From positions 229,294-293,293 of the forward strand of contig JAHEXY010000004.1 of NCBI GenBank assembly GCA_023251875.1: DNA of 64,000 bases, given 5' to 3'. The notes below the pieces were generated by a model, which was not told the DNA's origin, made no database searches, and saw only the letters and a program-made list of their open reading frames with translations. Positions within the stretch are counted from its first letter, which is position 1. Each line of letters starts with the position of its first letter. This stretch comes from Bacteroidota bacterium. Its GTDB lineage: Bacteria > Bacteroidota > Bacteroidia > JAHEXY01. A program made the position numbers and the translations under genes. This document shows positions 27,911 to 36,254 of this stretch, in pieces.

Positions 27911-28642
27911 CTACTTGTGCGCATATATATAGTATTCTAATTCATCAATACTTGTACTGTAACCAAATTCTTTGTTTACCAAATAATAATCTTCTTTATT
28001 AATGGTTTTTTGATAGGCAGCTTTTGCTAAATCAATTTTATCACTTTCATAAGGCATTAAACTTACTAATTGTGCAGTTTGTTCAGCCATAAGATAGTTG
28101 TTATTAATAGCCATCATAGCTATACTCTTTTTATCACTTGCATATACTTTACTTTCAATAACATTCTTTAAGTTCTGAAATTCTCCATAACTCATGTGTT
28201 CAATAGTTGCATGGCAATTATCATAAGCACAATTATTAACATGAGCCATATTATTGATAATTACCGGTTCTGGCATCTTAAGCAATGCACAAGTATTGCC
28301 AATTACCAAATCATCATACTTATTTATATAAGCATCAACATGAGTATTTGGGTGAATTTTTACATATCTATCGCAAAGCATAACCTTTTGTACATGATAA
28401 CCACAAGCATACTTACCATATTTACCATAATTAATATACTTTATAGCTTCTATATGGTGTAATCCCGGATCAATGTTTGGGACAAACAGTTTCTTATACA
28501 CATTTGGATACACTACGCCATCAATAACAATAGTATAATCGCCCGGTTTAAATAATTCAAGTGAAAGTTCAGATGCATTATAATTTGCTTTTACACTAGC
28601 AATACTAAGCATAAAAGCTGCGATGAATAATAAATTTTTCAT
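27911..28642 (-). CDS. Exported DUF4476-containing protein
   Basis: This 243-aa protein has a signal peptide ending near SVKA. A Cys/His/Tyr-rich beta domain (about 25-145) precedes a C-terminal helical domain of DUF4476 type (SYGEFQNLKNVIESK, YESDKIDLAKAAY, YYLVNKEFGYSTSIDELEYYI). DUF4476 proteins are common in Bacteroidota, exported, and of unknown function. A sigma-54-like promoter lies 51 bp upstream, which could place it under an enhancer-binding activator. A shared bidirectional terminator follows. Confidence 0.8.
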   Translation of the reverse strand: MKNLLFIAAFMLSIASVKANYNASELSLELFKPGDYTIVIDGVVYPNVYKKLFVPNIDPGLHHIEAIKYINYGKYGKYACGYHVQKVMLCDRYVKIHPNTHVDAYINKYDDLVIGNTCALLKMPEPVIINNMAHVNNCAYDNCHATIEHMSYGEFQNLKNVIESKVYASDKKSIAMMAINNNYLMAEQTAQLVSLMPYESDKIDLAKAAYQKTINKEDYYLVNKEFGYSTSIDELEYYIYAHK

Positions 28643-28692
28643 AATTTGCTCCTCCTGTTTTTTTATTTTTTAATTAGAGATGTTATTGCATT

Positions 28693-28710
28693 TTCAAGTA
28701 TCGTGCCACA
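28693..28710 (-). promoter_or_regulatory. Sigma-54-like promoter of the DUF4476 gene
   Basis: On the minus strand TGTGGCACGATACTTGAA fits TGGCACG-N4-TTGCW except at the last two -12 positions (TTGAA for TTGCA). It ends 51 bp before the start codon, a normal sigma-54 leader length. Confidence 0.45.
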
Positions 28711-28766
28711 TTCATAAAACTCAAATTTTATTTTGTGAAACAAATAAAATTTGTTAGTTGAATGAA

Positions 28767-28798
28767 TCCCGATAGCAAGGCGTATCGGGAATTTTTTT
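28767..28798 (+). terminator. Terminator-shaped hairpin in a divergent gap
   Basis: TCCCGATA (28767-28774) pairs with TATCGGGA (28783-28790), followed by AT7. It faces the plus strand, where no gene lies upstream; the DUF4476 gene diverges. It could end a short leader or small RNA, or be a copy of a TCCCGAT/ATCGGGA palindrome like those at 41301-41316 and 44516-44532. Confidence 0.5.
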
Positions 28799-28849
28799 AG
28801 CTCCAATTGTTAAACAGCGTTAAGTTCCGTTTTGCCTCTAAAAAACCTA

Positions 28850-28880
28850 TTTGTAGTTCAAAAGCTTTCATTACCTTTAC
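28850..28880 (+). promoter_or_regulatory. Promoter candidate for the uppS operon
   Basis: TTTG at 28850-28853, an 18-bp spacer and TAccTTTAC at 28872-28880 come just before the ATG at 28890. One base of the -7 box differs from TAnnTTTG. Confidence 0.45.
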
Positions 28881-28889
28881 GCACTCAAA

Positions 28890-29648
28890 ATGCACATGCA
28901 AGAATTAAAAGAAAAAATAGATAAGAAAAATTTGCCTTCTCATATTGCCATTATTATGGATGGTAACGGTCGATGGGCAAAAAAGAAAGGGCTTATGCGC
29001 GTATTTGGCCATGAAAGTGGTGTTAAATCAGTACGCGAAGCTGTTGAAGGCGCTGCAGAAATTGGCATTAAATACCTTACTCTCTATGCTTTTTCCACAG
29101 AAAATTGGAATAGACCCCAGTATGAAGTAAATGCCTTGATGAAGCTTTTGGTTAAAACCATCAATAAAGAAACCAAAACTTTAATGGATAATGATATTAA
29201 ATTAAATGCCATTGGAGATTTACAATCACTACCCAAAGATTGTTTTGACGAATTACATGAAGCCATTGCAAAAACCAGTAACAATAAACACATGACTTTA
29301 ACGTTAGCGCTCAGTTACAGCTCACGTTGGGAAATTGTAAAAGCCGTTAAAGAAATTGCCGAAAAAGCTGAAAAAGGTTTATTAAAATCAAATGATATTA
29401 CAGAAGATATATTTACTTCACACTTGGTTACTGCTAATATACCCGATCCGGAATTATTAATCAGAACCAGTGGAGAGCACCGCATTAGTAATTTTTTAAT
29501 GTGGCAATTATCGTATGCTGAATTGTATTTTACAAAAAAGTTATGGCCTGAATTTAACCGAAACGATTTATTTGAGGCCATATATGATTATCAGCAAAGA
29601 GAAAGAAGATTTGGAATGACAAGCGAACAATTAGAGAATGTAAAATAA
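28890..29648 (+). CDS. uppS: Undecaprenyl diphosphate synthase (isoprenyl transferase)
   Basis: This 252-aa enzyme shows IAIIMDGNGRWAKK with catalytic D24, GHESGVKSVREAV, LTLYAFSTENWNRP and RTSGEHRISNFLMWQLSYAE, the conserved regions of cis-prenyltransferases. It makes the C55 lipid carrier for peptidoglycan and polysaccharide synthesis. Met3 at 28896 is an alternative start. bamA begins 4 bp downstream, and the uppS-bamA-skp order is a known envelope-biogenesis arrangement, so the genes are likely co-transcribed. Confidence 0.95.
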   Translation: MHMQELKEKIDKKNLPSHIAIIMDGNGRWAKKKGLMRVFGHESGVKSVREAVEGAAEIGIKYLTLYAFSTENWNRPQYEVNALMKLLVKTINKETKTLMDNDIKLNAIGDLQSLPKDCFDELHEAIAKTSNNKHMTLTLALSYSSRWEIVKAVKEIAEKAEKGLLKSNDITEDIFTSHLVTANIPDPELLIRTSGEHRISNFLMWQLSYAELYFTKKLWPEFNRNDLFEAIYDYQQRERRFGMTSEQLENVK

Positions 29649-29652
29649 AAAC

Positions 29653-32271
29653 ATGAACCAAAAGAAATATACTTTTTTACTTTCTCCTTTATTTATTTTT
29701 TTAATAAATATTTGTTTTGCACAGCAAGATATTCCTATTGATACCGGTATAGTAAAGTTAATCCCAACCGATAACGCTACCCTGCTAAATGATACTAGCA
29801 TTTCTGAATCTGATCACGGACATCAAGAATTATTATTAGATTATTCGTCACCCAAAGAATACGAAATTGGAGGTATTGTTATTAGTGGAACAGATCACTT
29901 AGATCATACCGCTGTTCGTTTACTATCAGGTCTCACTATTGGAGATAAAATTCAAGTTCCAGGTAATGCATTAACAGATGCGATCAAAAAATTATGGGAT
30001 CAAGGTCTGTTTTCTGATGTTAAAGTATATGTTACCAAAATTGAAGGCAATTATATTTTCTTTGAAATTGCATTGCAACAAAAACCTCGATTATCAAAGT
30101 TTTCTTTTGATGGAATAAGTAAGAGTGATGCAGATAATTTAAGAGAAAAATTGCACATCGAAAAAGGAGATGTGGTAAATGACCATCTTTTAATGACCAC
30201 ATCTAATATTATTAAAAATTATTATATCGATAAATCATATTTAAATGCTGAAGTAAGCTTTGAACAAAAGAAAGATACAGCTGAACTTAATCAAGTTATT
30301 TTAGATATAAAAATTAAAAAGAACAGTAAAATTAAAATCAATCAAATTATTATTTTAGGAAATACTTCTGCTCTAAGTGTTCGTAAAATAAAAAAAGCAA
30401 TGAAGGATACTAAAGAAAAAAGCATTAAAACCATTTTTAGTTCATCAAAATATGTAGATAAAAGCTATCAAGACGATAAACAAAAAATAATTGCTAAATA
30501 CAATTCACTTGGCTACCGCGATGCAAGAATTGTAGCAGATTCCGTTTTCAGCTATTCTGATAAAGCCGTAAATATTTATATACAAATTAACGAGGGCCGT
30601 AGGTATTATTTTAGAAACATTACTTGGGTTGGAAATGCCAAATACAACGATTCACTTTTAACCACAATATTGGGGATTCAAAAAGGCGATATCTACGATC
30701 AATCGAGATTAGATAAAAGATTATTTATGGATCCGAATGGAACCGACCTTAGTTCACTTTATCTTGATGATGGATACCTTTTCTTTTCCGTTACTCCTGT
30801 TGAATCTTATGCTGATAACGATTCAATAGATATGGAAATGCGTATTTATGAAGGCCCTCAGGCCAAAGTAAATAAAGTAACCATTTCGGGAAATACAAAA
30901 ACAAATGACCATGTTGTATTACGAGAAATACGTACACGTCCGGGAGATTTATTTAAACGCTCTGACGTAATTCGTTCGCAAAGAGAACTAGCCCAATTGG
31001 GTTATTTTGATCCGGAGCAAATGCAGGTAAATCCTACTCCCAACCCGGCTAACGGTACAGTTGATATTGATTATGTAGTAGTAGAAAAACCTTCTGATCA
31101 AATTGAAGTTTCTGGTGGTATTGGAGGGAAAACACTAGTAGGTACATTAGGTGTAGTATTTAATAATTTTTCATTAGCAAATATTTTTACTAAAAAAGCT
31201 TGGCAACCGCTTCCTTCCGGTGATGGACAAAAACTAAGCCTTAGAGGCCAATCCTATGGATTTAGAGCGCAATCTGTTACTTTTTCATTTATTGAACCTT
31301 GGCTTGGAGGAAAAAAACCAAACTCTTTTAGTACTTCGTTCAGCTATACGGTTCAAAAAACAGGTACTGATAAAACAGCAGATACTTATGGAACATTTAA
31401 AATTTTAGGTACCAGTGTGGGTTTGGGTACACGCTTAAAAAAACCGGATGACTTTTTTACTGCTTATGCTGAATTAGGATACCAAAAATATATACTTAAT
31501 AATTTTACCGGCTTATACGGCTCTAAATTTCCTTTTTCAACTGGCTCTTCAAACATTATTGATTTAAAAGGAATTATTGGAAGAAGTTCTATTGATCAAC
31601 CTATTTATCCAAGATCAGGATCTAAATTTACTTTTACACTTGATCTTACTTTACCCTATTCCTTTATAAACAATAGCATACTTGGAAAAGATATTGATTA
31701 TGCTTCAAAATCTACTGAAGATAAATACAAATGGATTGAATATCATAAATGGAAATTTGATGGAGGTTGGTTTACTCCTATCTGGAAAAATCTTGTATTG
31801 TTTAACCACGCTAATTTTGGTTATTTAGGATCCTATAACAAAGATGTAGGTACTTCTCCATTTGGCCGTTTCTTTGTGGGAGGAGCCGACATGCTCAATA
31901 CTTATAATTTTATTGGTAGCGAATGGATTGATTTACGAGGTTATGAACAAGGATCTCTTTCTACCAGTTCAAATGGCGCAGGAAGTGTTTTGTACAATAC
32001 ATTTAGTACTGAATTAAGGTATCCAATATCATTAAATCCTTCAGCCACTATTTTTATAAAAGCTTTTGCCGAAGGTGGCAATGCATGGAATAGTATGAGT
32101 GAATACAATCCTTTTAGTTTAAAACGTTCAGCCGGATTGGGAGTAAGTTTATACATGCCTATGTTTGGATTAATTGAAGTAAATTGGGGTTATGCATTTG
32201 ATGATATAACAGGCGTTACAAGAAAACAACCTTTTATGTTTCACTTTAGAATTGGTGGACAAGGATTTTAA
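29653..32271 (+). CDS. bamA: Outer-membrane protein assembly factor BamA
   Basis: This 872-aa precursor has a signal peptide (LFIFLINICFAQ), then POTRA repeats over about residues 70-490 (for example GIVISGTDHLDHTAVRLLSGL, ITWVGNAKYNDSLL and KVTISGNTKTNDHVVLREIRTRPGD). A C-terminal Omp85 beta-barrel follows (about 500-872), with the lid-lock-type VRGY equivalent read as LRGYEQGS. The protein ends FHFRIGGQGF, with the terminal Phe typical of barrels. It inserts outer-membrane proteins. It follows uppS and precedes two chaperone genes, matching the usual bamA-skp link. Confidence 0.95.
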   Translation: MNQKKYTFLLSPLFIFLINICFAQQDIPIDTGIVKLIPTDNATLLNDTSISESDHGHQELLLDYSSPKEYEIGGIVISGTDHLDHTAVRLLSGLTIGDKIQVPGNALTDAIKKLWDQGLFSDVKVYVTKIEGNYIFFEIALQQKPRLSKFSFDGISKSDADNLREKLHIEKGDVVNDHLLMTTSNIIKNYYIDKSYLNAEVSFEQKKDTAELNQVILDIKIKKNSKIKINQIIILGNTSALSVRKIKKAMKDTKEKSIKTIFSSSKYVDKSYQDDKQKIIAKYNSLGYRDARIVADSVFSYSDKAVNIYIQINEGRRYYFRNITWVGNAKYNDSLLTTILGIQKGDIYDQSRLDKRLFMDPNGTDLSSLYLDDGYLFFSVTPVESYADNDSIDMEMRIYEGPQAKVNKVTISGNTKTNDHVVLREIRTRPGDLFKRSDVIRSQRELAQLGYFDPEQMQVNPTPNPANGTVDIDYVVVEKPSDQIEVSGGIGGKTLVGTLGVVFNNFSLANIFTKKAWQPLPSGDGQKLSLRGQSYGFRAQSVTFSFIEPWLGGKKPNSFSTSFSYTVQKTGTDKTADTYGTFKILGTSVGLGTRLKKPDDFFTAYAELGYQKYILNNFTGLYGSKFPFSTGSSNIIDLKGIIGRSSIDQPIYPRSGSKFTFTLDLTLPYSFINNSILGKDIDYASKSTEDKYKWIEYHKWKFDGGWFTPIWKNLVLFNHANFGYLGSYNKDVGTSPFGRFFVGGADMLNTYNFIGSEWIDLRGYEQGSLSTSSNGAGSVLYNTFSTELRYPISLNPSATIFIKAFAEGGNAWNSMSEYNPFSLKRSAGLGVSLYMPMFGLIEVNWGYAFDDITGVTRKQPFMFHFRIGGQGF

Positions 32272-32338
32272 AAATTGTGGTATGGTTATTGTTTTTGTTG
32301 TGCAAAACTTAATAAATAAACAAACTAAATAAATAATT

Positions 32339-32851
32339 ATGAAAACGATTCTTGCAACATTATTGCTTGTATTTACATTTGCAGGCATTACACAAGCTCA
32401 AAAATTTGCTTATGTAGATACTGAATATATTTTGGATAATATTCCCGAATATAAAGATGCTCAGAAAAAATTAGATGAATTATCTAAAGCTTGGCAAAAA
32501 GAAATAGAAGATAAATATGCTGAAATTGATAAAATGTATCAATCGTACCAAGCAGAACAAATTCTTCTCACCGATGAAATGAAAACCAAACGCGAAAATG
32601 ATATTGTAGAAAAAGAAAAGGCTGTTAAAGATATACAAAAACAAAGATTTGGAACAGATGGAGAGCTTTTTAAAAAACGCCAGGAATTAATAAAGCCTTT
32701 GCAAGATAAAGTTTACAATACCGTAAAAGAAATAGCTGACGAAGGTTCTTATGCTTGTATGTTTGATAAAGCTGGAACCAATATGTTATATGCCAATTCC
32801 AAATATGATAAAAGTGATGAGGTTCTCGCAAAAATGGGCTATAAGAAATAG
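32339..32851 (+). CDS. OmpH/Skp family periplasmic chaperone (first copy)
   Basis: This 170-aa protein has a signal peptide (LLLVFTFAGITQAQ). The mature part starts with the typical KFAYVDTEYILDNIPEY strand and has a long charged central coiled coil, then GSYACMFDKAG near the end. It resembles Skp/OmpH, which holds outer-membrane proteins in the periplasm before BamA inserts them. It lies 67 bp after bamA and 131 bp before a second copy. Confidence 0.9.
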   Translation: MKTILATLLLVFTFAGITQAQKFAYVDTEYILDNIPEYKDAQKKLDELSKAWQKEIEDKYAEIDKMYQSYQAEQILLTDEMKTKRENDIVEKEKAVKDIQKQRFGTDGELFKKRQELIKPLQDKVYNTVKEIADEGSYACMFDKAGTNMLYANSKYDKSDEVLAKMGYKK

Positions 32852-32945
32852 CCATACATAAACAGTTCACAAGGACTAATGAACATTAAATGGCTTATAC
32901 CATATGACTTTTAATAAACAAATAATGTACATATGAAATAAATAT

Positions 32946-32954
32946 TATATTTGC
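32946..32954 (+). promoter_or_regulatory. -7 box upstream of the second skp gene
   Basis: TAtaTTTGC matches TAnnTTTG exactly, 28 bp before the ATG at 32983. No -33 box was identified. It suggests the second copy can be transcribed separately. Confidence 0.45.
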
Positions 32955-32982
32955 ATTCATTAACTCTAAAACTTATTTATAC

Positions 32983-33504
32983 ATGATTTCTTTTGCAAAA
33001 AAAATTACCGGCATATTTCTTTTTATTGCCTTAATTAGTGTATCTGTCGCTAATGCTCAAATAAAAGGGAAACTAGGGCACGTTGATTCTAATAAATTAC
33101 TTGAATTAATGCCTGAAAAAGCTACTGCACAAACAAAATTGCAAGATTTTGCTAAACAGTTACAAGACCAATTAGTGGCTATGCAAGGGGAATACGATAC
33201 TAAAGTGCAAGATTATCAAAAAAATCAGGCTACTTATTCTGATTTAATTAAGCAAACAAAAGCAAAAGAAATTGGTGATTTAGAGCAACGTATAACTGCC
33301 TACCAACAATCTGCACAAGAAGAATTGCAAAAAAAGCAAGAAGAATTATTACAACCCATTATTGATAAAGCTAAAAAAGCAATTCAAGATGTGGCCAAAG
33401 AACAAGGTTATTCTTATGTTTTTGATTCAAGTGTAGGTGTATTATTATATTTTCCTGATACAGATGACATACTTTCATTGGTAAAAACGAAACTTGGATT
33501 GTAA
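32983..33504 (+). CDS. OmpH/Skp family periplasmic chaperone (second copy)
   Basis: This 173-aa protein has a signal peptide (FLFIALISVSVANAQ), then KLGHVDSNKLLELMPE, a Gln/Lys-rich coiled coil and a C-terminal GYSYVFDSSVGVLLYF. It is related to the first copy but clearly diverged, so it may favour different clients. Tandem skp copies beside bamA are frequent in Bacteroidota. A strong terminator follows and a -7 box precedes it. Confidence 0.9.
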   Translation: MISFAKKITGIFLFIALISVSVANAQIKGKLGHVDSNKLLELMPEKATAQTKLQDFAKQLQDQLVAMQGEYDTKVQDYQKNQATYSDLIKQTKAKEIGDLEQRITAYQQSAQEELQKKQEELLQPIIDKAKKAIQDVAKEQGYSYVFDSSVGVLLYFPDTDDILSLVKTKLGL

Positions 33505-33527
33505 AAAAATATAAGCGAAGAAATTGA

Positions 33528-33566
33528 GCCTCGTTTAACAAATAATTTGTTGAACGAGGCTTTTTT
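33528..33566 (+). terminator. Strong intrinsic terminator after the skp genes
   Basis: GCCTCGTT (33528-33535) pairs with AACGAGGC (33553-33560). Inner AACAAA/TTTGTT pairing extends the stem, and T6 follows. It separates the bamA-skp block from murI. Confidence 0.9.
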
Positions 33567-33582
33567 ATAGACATTTGTTTTG

Positions 33583-34383
33583 ATGAACAATAATCCGATT
33601 GGCATATTTGATTCAGGTATTGGTGGACTAACCGTTGCCAATGCCATTAGGCAAGTAATGCCCAATGAAAGTATCGTTTATTTTGGAGATACCGCTCATT
33701 TACCTTATGGCGATAAATCTCCCGAATTGATTATTAATTATTCCAAAAGCATTTCTGATTTTTTACTCACAAAACGATGTAAAATTATTGTTATTGCTTG
33801 CAATACGGCTTCTGCCCATGCATACGAAGCAGTTAAAAAGCATCTAAGTCATAAAATAGAAGTAATAGATGTAATCAATCCGGTAGTAGAATATGTTGCT
33901 AAAAACTATTCTAATAAAAAAGTAGGCATTATAGGAACAAAAGGAACCATTCAATCGAATGTGTATGAAAAAAAGCTAAGCCAACTCAATGCAAATATTC
34001 AAACTACATCACTTGCTACCGGTTTATTTGCCTCTATGATTGAAGAGGGATTTATTAATAATGCAGTAAGTAAAGCGGTAATTAAAGAATATTTTTCCAT
34101 TCCCGGTTTTAGAGATATTGATGCTCTAATATTAGGCTGTACGCATTACCCATTAATTAAAGATGAAATCAATGATTTTTTTGAAGACAGTGTTGAAGTA
34201 ATTGATACTGCTGGCATTGTTGCCCAATATTTAAAAAATAAATTAATTGAACTAAATCTAAATACATCACAAACCAAGCCCTCAGAAGAATTTTATATCT
34301 CAGATTCCACACCTTATTTTGAAAAAGTGGCTGGAGCCTTTTTTAAAGGAACCATTCAACTTCAAATGGCATCAATATGGTAA
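33583..34383 (+). CDS. murI: Glutamate racemase
   Basis: Starting at the ATG at 33583, this is a 266-aa protein. A TTG one codon upstream is less likely. It has IGIFDSGIGGLTV, YFGDTAHLPYG, the catalytic-cysteine segment VIACNTASA and the second cysteine in LGCTHYPL, all hallmarks of MurI. It supplies D-glutamate for peptidoglycan. Transcription likely starts after the preceding terminator. fmt follows on the same strand. Confidence 0.95.
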   Translation: MNNNPIGIFDSGIGGLTVANAIRQVMPNESIVYFGDTAHLPYGDKSPELIINYSKSISDFLLTKRCKIIVIACNTASAHAYEAVKKHLSHKIEVIDVINPVVEYVAKNYSNKKVGIIGTKGTIQSNVYEKKLSQLNANIQTTSLATGLFASMIEEGFINNAVSKAVIKEYFSIPGFRDIDALILGCTHYPLIKDEINDFFEDSVEVIDTAGIVAQYLKNKLIELNLNTSQTKPSEEFYISDSTPYFEKVAGAFFKGTIQLQMASIW

Positions 34384-34424
34384 TTTAAAGTATGGAGAAT
34401 AACTATTTACCAACAAAAAATAAT

Positions 34425-35372
34425 ATGCGAATTATTTTCATGGGCACGCCTGAATTTGCTGTTGCCTCATTAGATATACTAATCAAAAATCATTACAATG
34501 TAGTTGCTGTAATTACAGTACCGGATAAACCTGCCGGTAGGGGAAGGCAAATAAATGAATCTGATGTAAAAAAATATGCGAAAGAACATCAATTAAAAAT
34601 TCTTCAACCAGAAAAATTAAAAAACGAAGATTTTATTAATGAACTACAAGCATTACAACCAGATTTGGGTATTGTAGTTGCTTTTAGAATGCTGCCTGAA
34701 ATTGTTTGGAATATGCCACGCTTGGGTACATTTAATTTGCACGCTTCTTTATTGCCTCAATACAGAGGTGCTGCTCCCATTAATTGGGCTATTATCAATG
34801 GAGAAAAAGAAACCGGTGTAAGTACTTTCTTTTTACAACACGAAATAGATACGGGTAATATTCTTTTTCAAGAAAAAACCAAGATTGGGGAAAATGAAAC
34901 AGCAGGAGCATTACACGATAAGCTAATGCTTATTGGAGCTGATTTGGTTCTAAAAACAGTACAATCAATTGAAGCCAATAATTACTCACTTACCAATCAA
35001 ACCGCATTAGCAAGTAACCTCAATATATTAAAATCAGCACCCAAAATTTTTAAAGAGAATTGTAAAATTAATTGGAATTTGCCTGTCAATAAAATTCATG
35101 ATTTTATTCGCGGGCTAAGCCCCTACCCTGCCGCATGGACAACCTTTAATGCTGCTGATGGGAAACCTCATATTGCAAAAATATTTTCTGCAACAGTCGA
35201 ACAAAAACCTCACAACCTTATTGTAGGAAAAGTAGTAAGCGATAATAAAACGTATTTAAAAATTGTAGCTCAAGATGGTTTTATTAATATTCAAACCCTA
35301 CAATTAGCCGGCAGAAATAAAATGAGTGTACAAGAACTTTTAAGGGGATTTAAAATGCAAGTAGATTTCTAA
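34425..35372 (+). CDS. fmt: Methionyl-tRNA formyltransferase
   Basis: The ATG at 34425 (MRIIFMGTPEFAVASLDIL) is preferred over one at 34392 because conserved sequence begins there. The 315-aa protein shows VPDKPAGRG, FNLHASLLPQYRGAAPINWAI with the catalytic His, and EIDTGNIL with the catalytic Asp, then the C-terminal OB-like domain. It formylates initiator Met-tRNA in the cytoplasm. It lies 41 bp after murI and converges on a decayed gene whose stop codon is 1 bp away. Confidence 0.95.
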   Translation: MRIIFMGTPEFAVASLDILIKNHYNVVAVITVPDKPAGRGRQINESDVKKYAKEHQLKILQPEKLKNEDFINELQALQPDLGIVVAFRMLPEIVWNMPRLGTFNLHASLLPQYRGAAPINWAIINGEKETGVSTFFLQHEIDTGNILFQEKTKIGENETAGALHDKLMLIGADLVLKTVQSIEANNYSLTNQTALASNLNILKSAPKIFKENCKINWNLPVNKIHDFIRGLSPYPAAWTTFNAADGKPHIAKIFSATVEQKPHNLIVGKVVSDNKTYLKIVAQDGFINIQTLQLAGRNKMSVQELLRGFKMQVDF

Positions 35373-35373
35373 T

Positions 35374-35692
35374 CTATGCAGCTTTCTTTTTAAGAAGATG
35401 AATTGAATTTTTTATTTCGTCTCGCAGAAAACCTTTTAAGCTTAAATCTTCATCCAAATCAGGCCAGTGAACACCTGTTCCTCCTCCAATTAATTTATAA
35501 TTGCTTAATTGCTTATAAGTAGCTTTTTTTAGTCTTGGATAAATTGAAACGGGTTGCTGAAAATTTTTTTTTATTATTAAGTACAATCAACATCATATCT
35601 ATATCTTGATGAAAATGGATAGCCTTTATTCTCAAGCCTCCTTTATAGATTAATGTTTCTAATTCATCACATTCATTTACGAAAGAACTCAT
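35374..35692 (-). pseudogene. DUF2442 family gene broken by a one-base expansion in a poly-A run
   Basis: Reading from the ATG at 35692 gives MSSFVNECDE and IKAIHFHQDIDMMLIVLNN, then frame is lost in a run of nine A (plus-strand T9 at 35564-35572). With eight A the reading would continue KKNFQQPVSIYPRLKKAT to GTGVHWPDLDEDLSLKGFL, a complete DUF2442 protein of about 105 aa. DUF2442 proteins usually pair with DUF4160, and a DUF4160 remnant lies just upstream. The break may be real decay, slippage-based variation or a sequencing error in the homopolymer. The 3' end is 1 bp from the fmt stop codon. Confidence 0.75.
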
Positions 35693-35760
35693 ACCATTTA
35701 GCTATTAATAATTTATAATTTTTTGCAACAATTTCTTCAATCTCTTTTTTTTCTTTAGTC
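35673..35760 (-). pseudogene. Truncated DUF4160-like gene (3' end only)
   Basis: A short frame ending KKEIEEIVAKNYKLLIAKWY then EFFRK resembles the C-terminus of DUF4160 proteins. Its stop codon overlaps the DUF2442 start by 20 nt, the expected pairing. Nothing of the first two thirds remains. The frame breaks off where the TTAGAGCCTGTTTAAA repeat begins, with an in-frame stop a few codons further on. It is best read as a gene cut by insertion of, or recombination at, that element. Confidence 0.6.
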
Positions 35761-35930
35761 TTAGAGCCTGTTTAAAATTTATTTGAAAAAATGATTATAT
35801 CCTTTTTTTAGGGCGAAAGCCCGTATCTTTGATTGATTTTTAACCCCAGACTTAAGTCTGGGGTTGTAAAATGAGATGTAAAAAGGGGCTTTAGCCATGA
35901 CAGTAAAATAAGGATATATAATTAAAATAG
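35761..35930. mobile_element. MITE-like palindrome-rich insertion beside rpsU
   Basis: The segment begins with TTAGAGCCTGTTTAAA, the same end sequence as both termini of the 42154-42318 element. ATTATATCC near the left pairs with GGATATATAAT near the right (about 35912-35922). Between them are a GGGCGAAAGCCC hairpin (35811-35822), a 24-bp perfect palindrome centred on CTTAAG (35842-35865) and GGCTTTAGCC (35888-35897). No coding capacity. Its left edge coincides with the break in the DUF4160-like gene. Confidence 0.6.
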
Positions 35931-35959
35931 AAAACCGCTACAGTTTTATACTATAGCGG
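35931..35959 (-). terminator. Intrinsic terminator of rpsU
   Basis: On the minus strand, CCGCTATAG pairs with CTGTAGCGG (35951-35959 with 35935-35943) and is followed by TTTTCTATTTT. It lies about 30 bp after the rpsU stop codon. Confidence 0.75.
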
Positions 35960-35989
35960 CTAAATTTATTCTGATCGAAACGGAATATT

Positions 35990-36187
35990 TTACTCTTCAG
36001 ATTCGGCTTGTCTTAACTTATAAATATAAATAGACTTTAATTTGCTTTGTCTTCTTTTTTCAGAAGGCTTTTCATATTTCTGTCTTTCTCTTAACGCTTT
36101 TACAACGCCTGTTTTTTCAAATTTCTTTTTGAATTTTTTAAGCGATCTTTCTACGTTTTCGCCTTCTTTTATTGGTACAATTATCAT
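35990..36187 (-). CDS. rpsU: 30S ribosomal protein S21
   Basis: The 65-aa product starts at 36187 (MIIVPIKEGENVERSLKKF). A longer frame from 36247 would run through the promoter and is rejected. Basic composition and the KEGENVERSLKKFKKKFEKTG, LRERQ and KPSEKRRQSK segments identify S21, a small-subunit protein near the anti-Shine-Dalgarno region. In Bacteroidota S21 takes part in hiding that region, which fits the absence of Shine-Dalgarno sites before most genes here. It has its own promoter and terminator. Confidence 0.95.
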   Translation of the reverse strand: MIIVPIKEGENVERSLKKFKKKFEKTGVVKALRERQKYEKPSEKRRQSKLKSIYIYKLRQAESEE

Positions 36188-36219
36188 ACGTTTATTTAAA
36201 ATAATGTTATTTACAAGCT

Positions 36220-36251
36220 GCAAAGGTAGTAAAACTCTTGCAATCAATCAA
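36220..36251 (-). promoter_or_regulatory. Promoter of rpsU
   Basis: On the minus strand, TTG (36249-36251), a 20-bp spacer and TAccTTTGC (36220-36228) form a complete Bacteroidota-type promoter 33 bp before the ATG. Confidence 0.7.
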
Positions 36252-36254
36252 CAA

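Noticed and set aside
28767-28798. Assignment as the terminator of the DUF4476 gene
   Set aside because: That gene runs leftward from 28642; the hairpin lies upstream of its start and faces the other way.
35374-35586. A 70-codon frame starting at TTG, taken as an intact small gene
   Set aside because: It is only the C-terminal two thirds of a DUF2442 protein; the rest lies upstream in another frame, so it is listed as a pseudogene.
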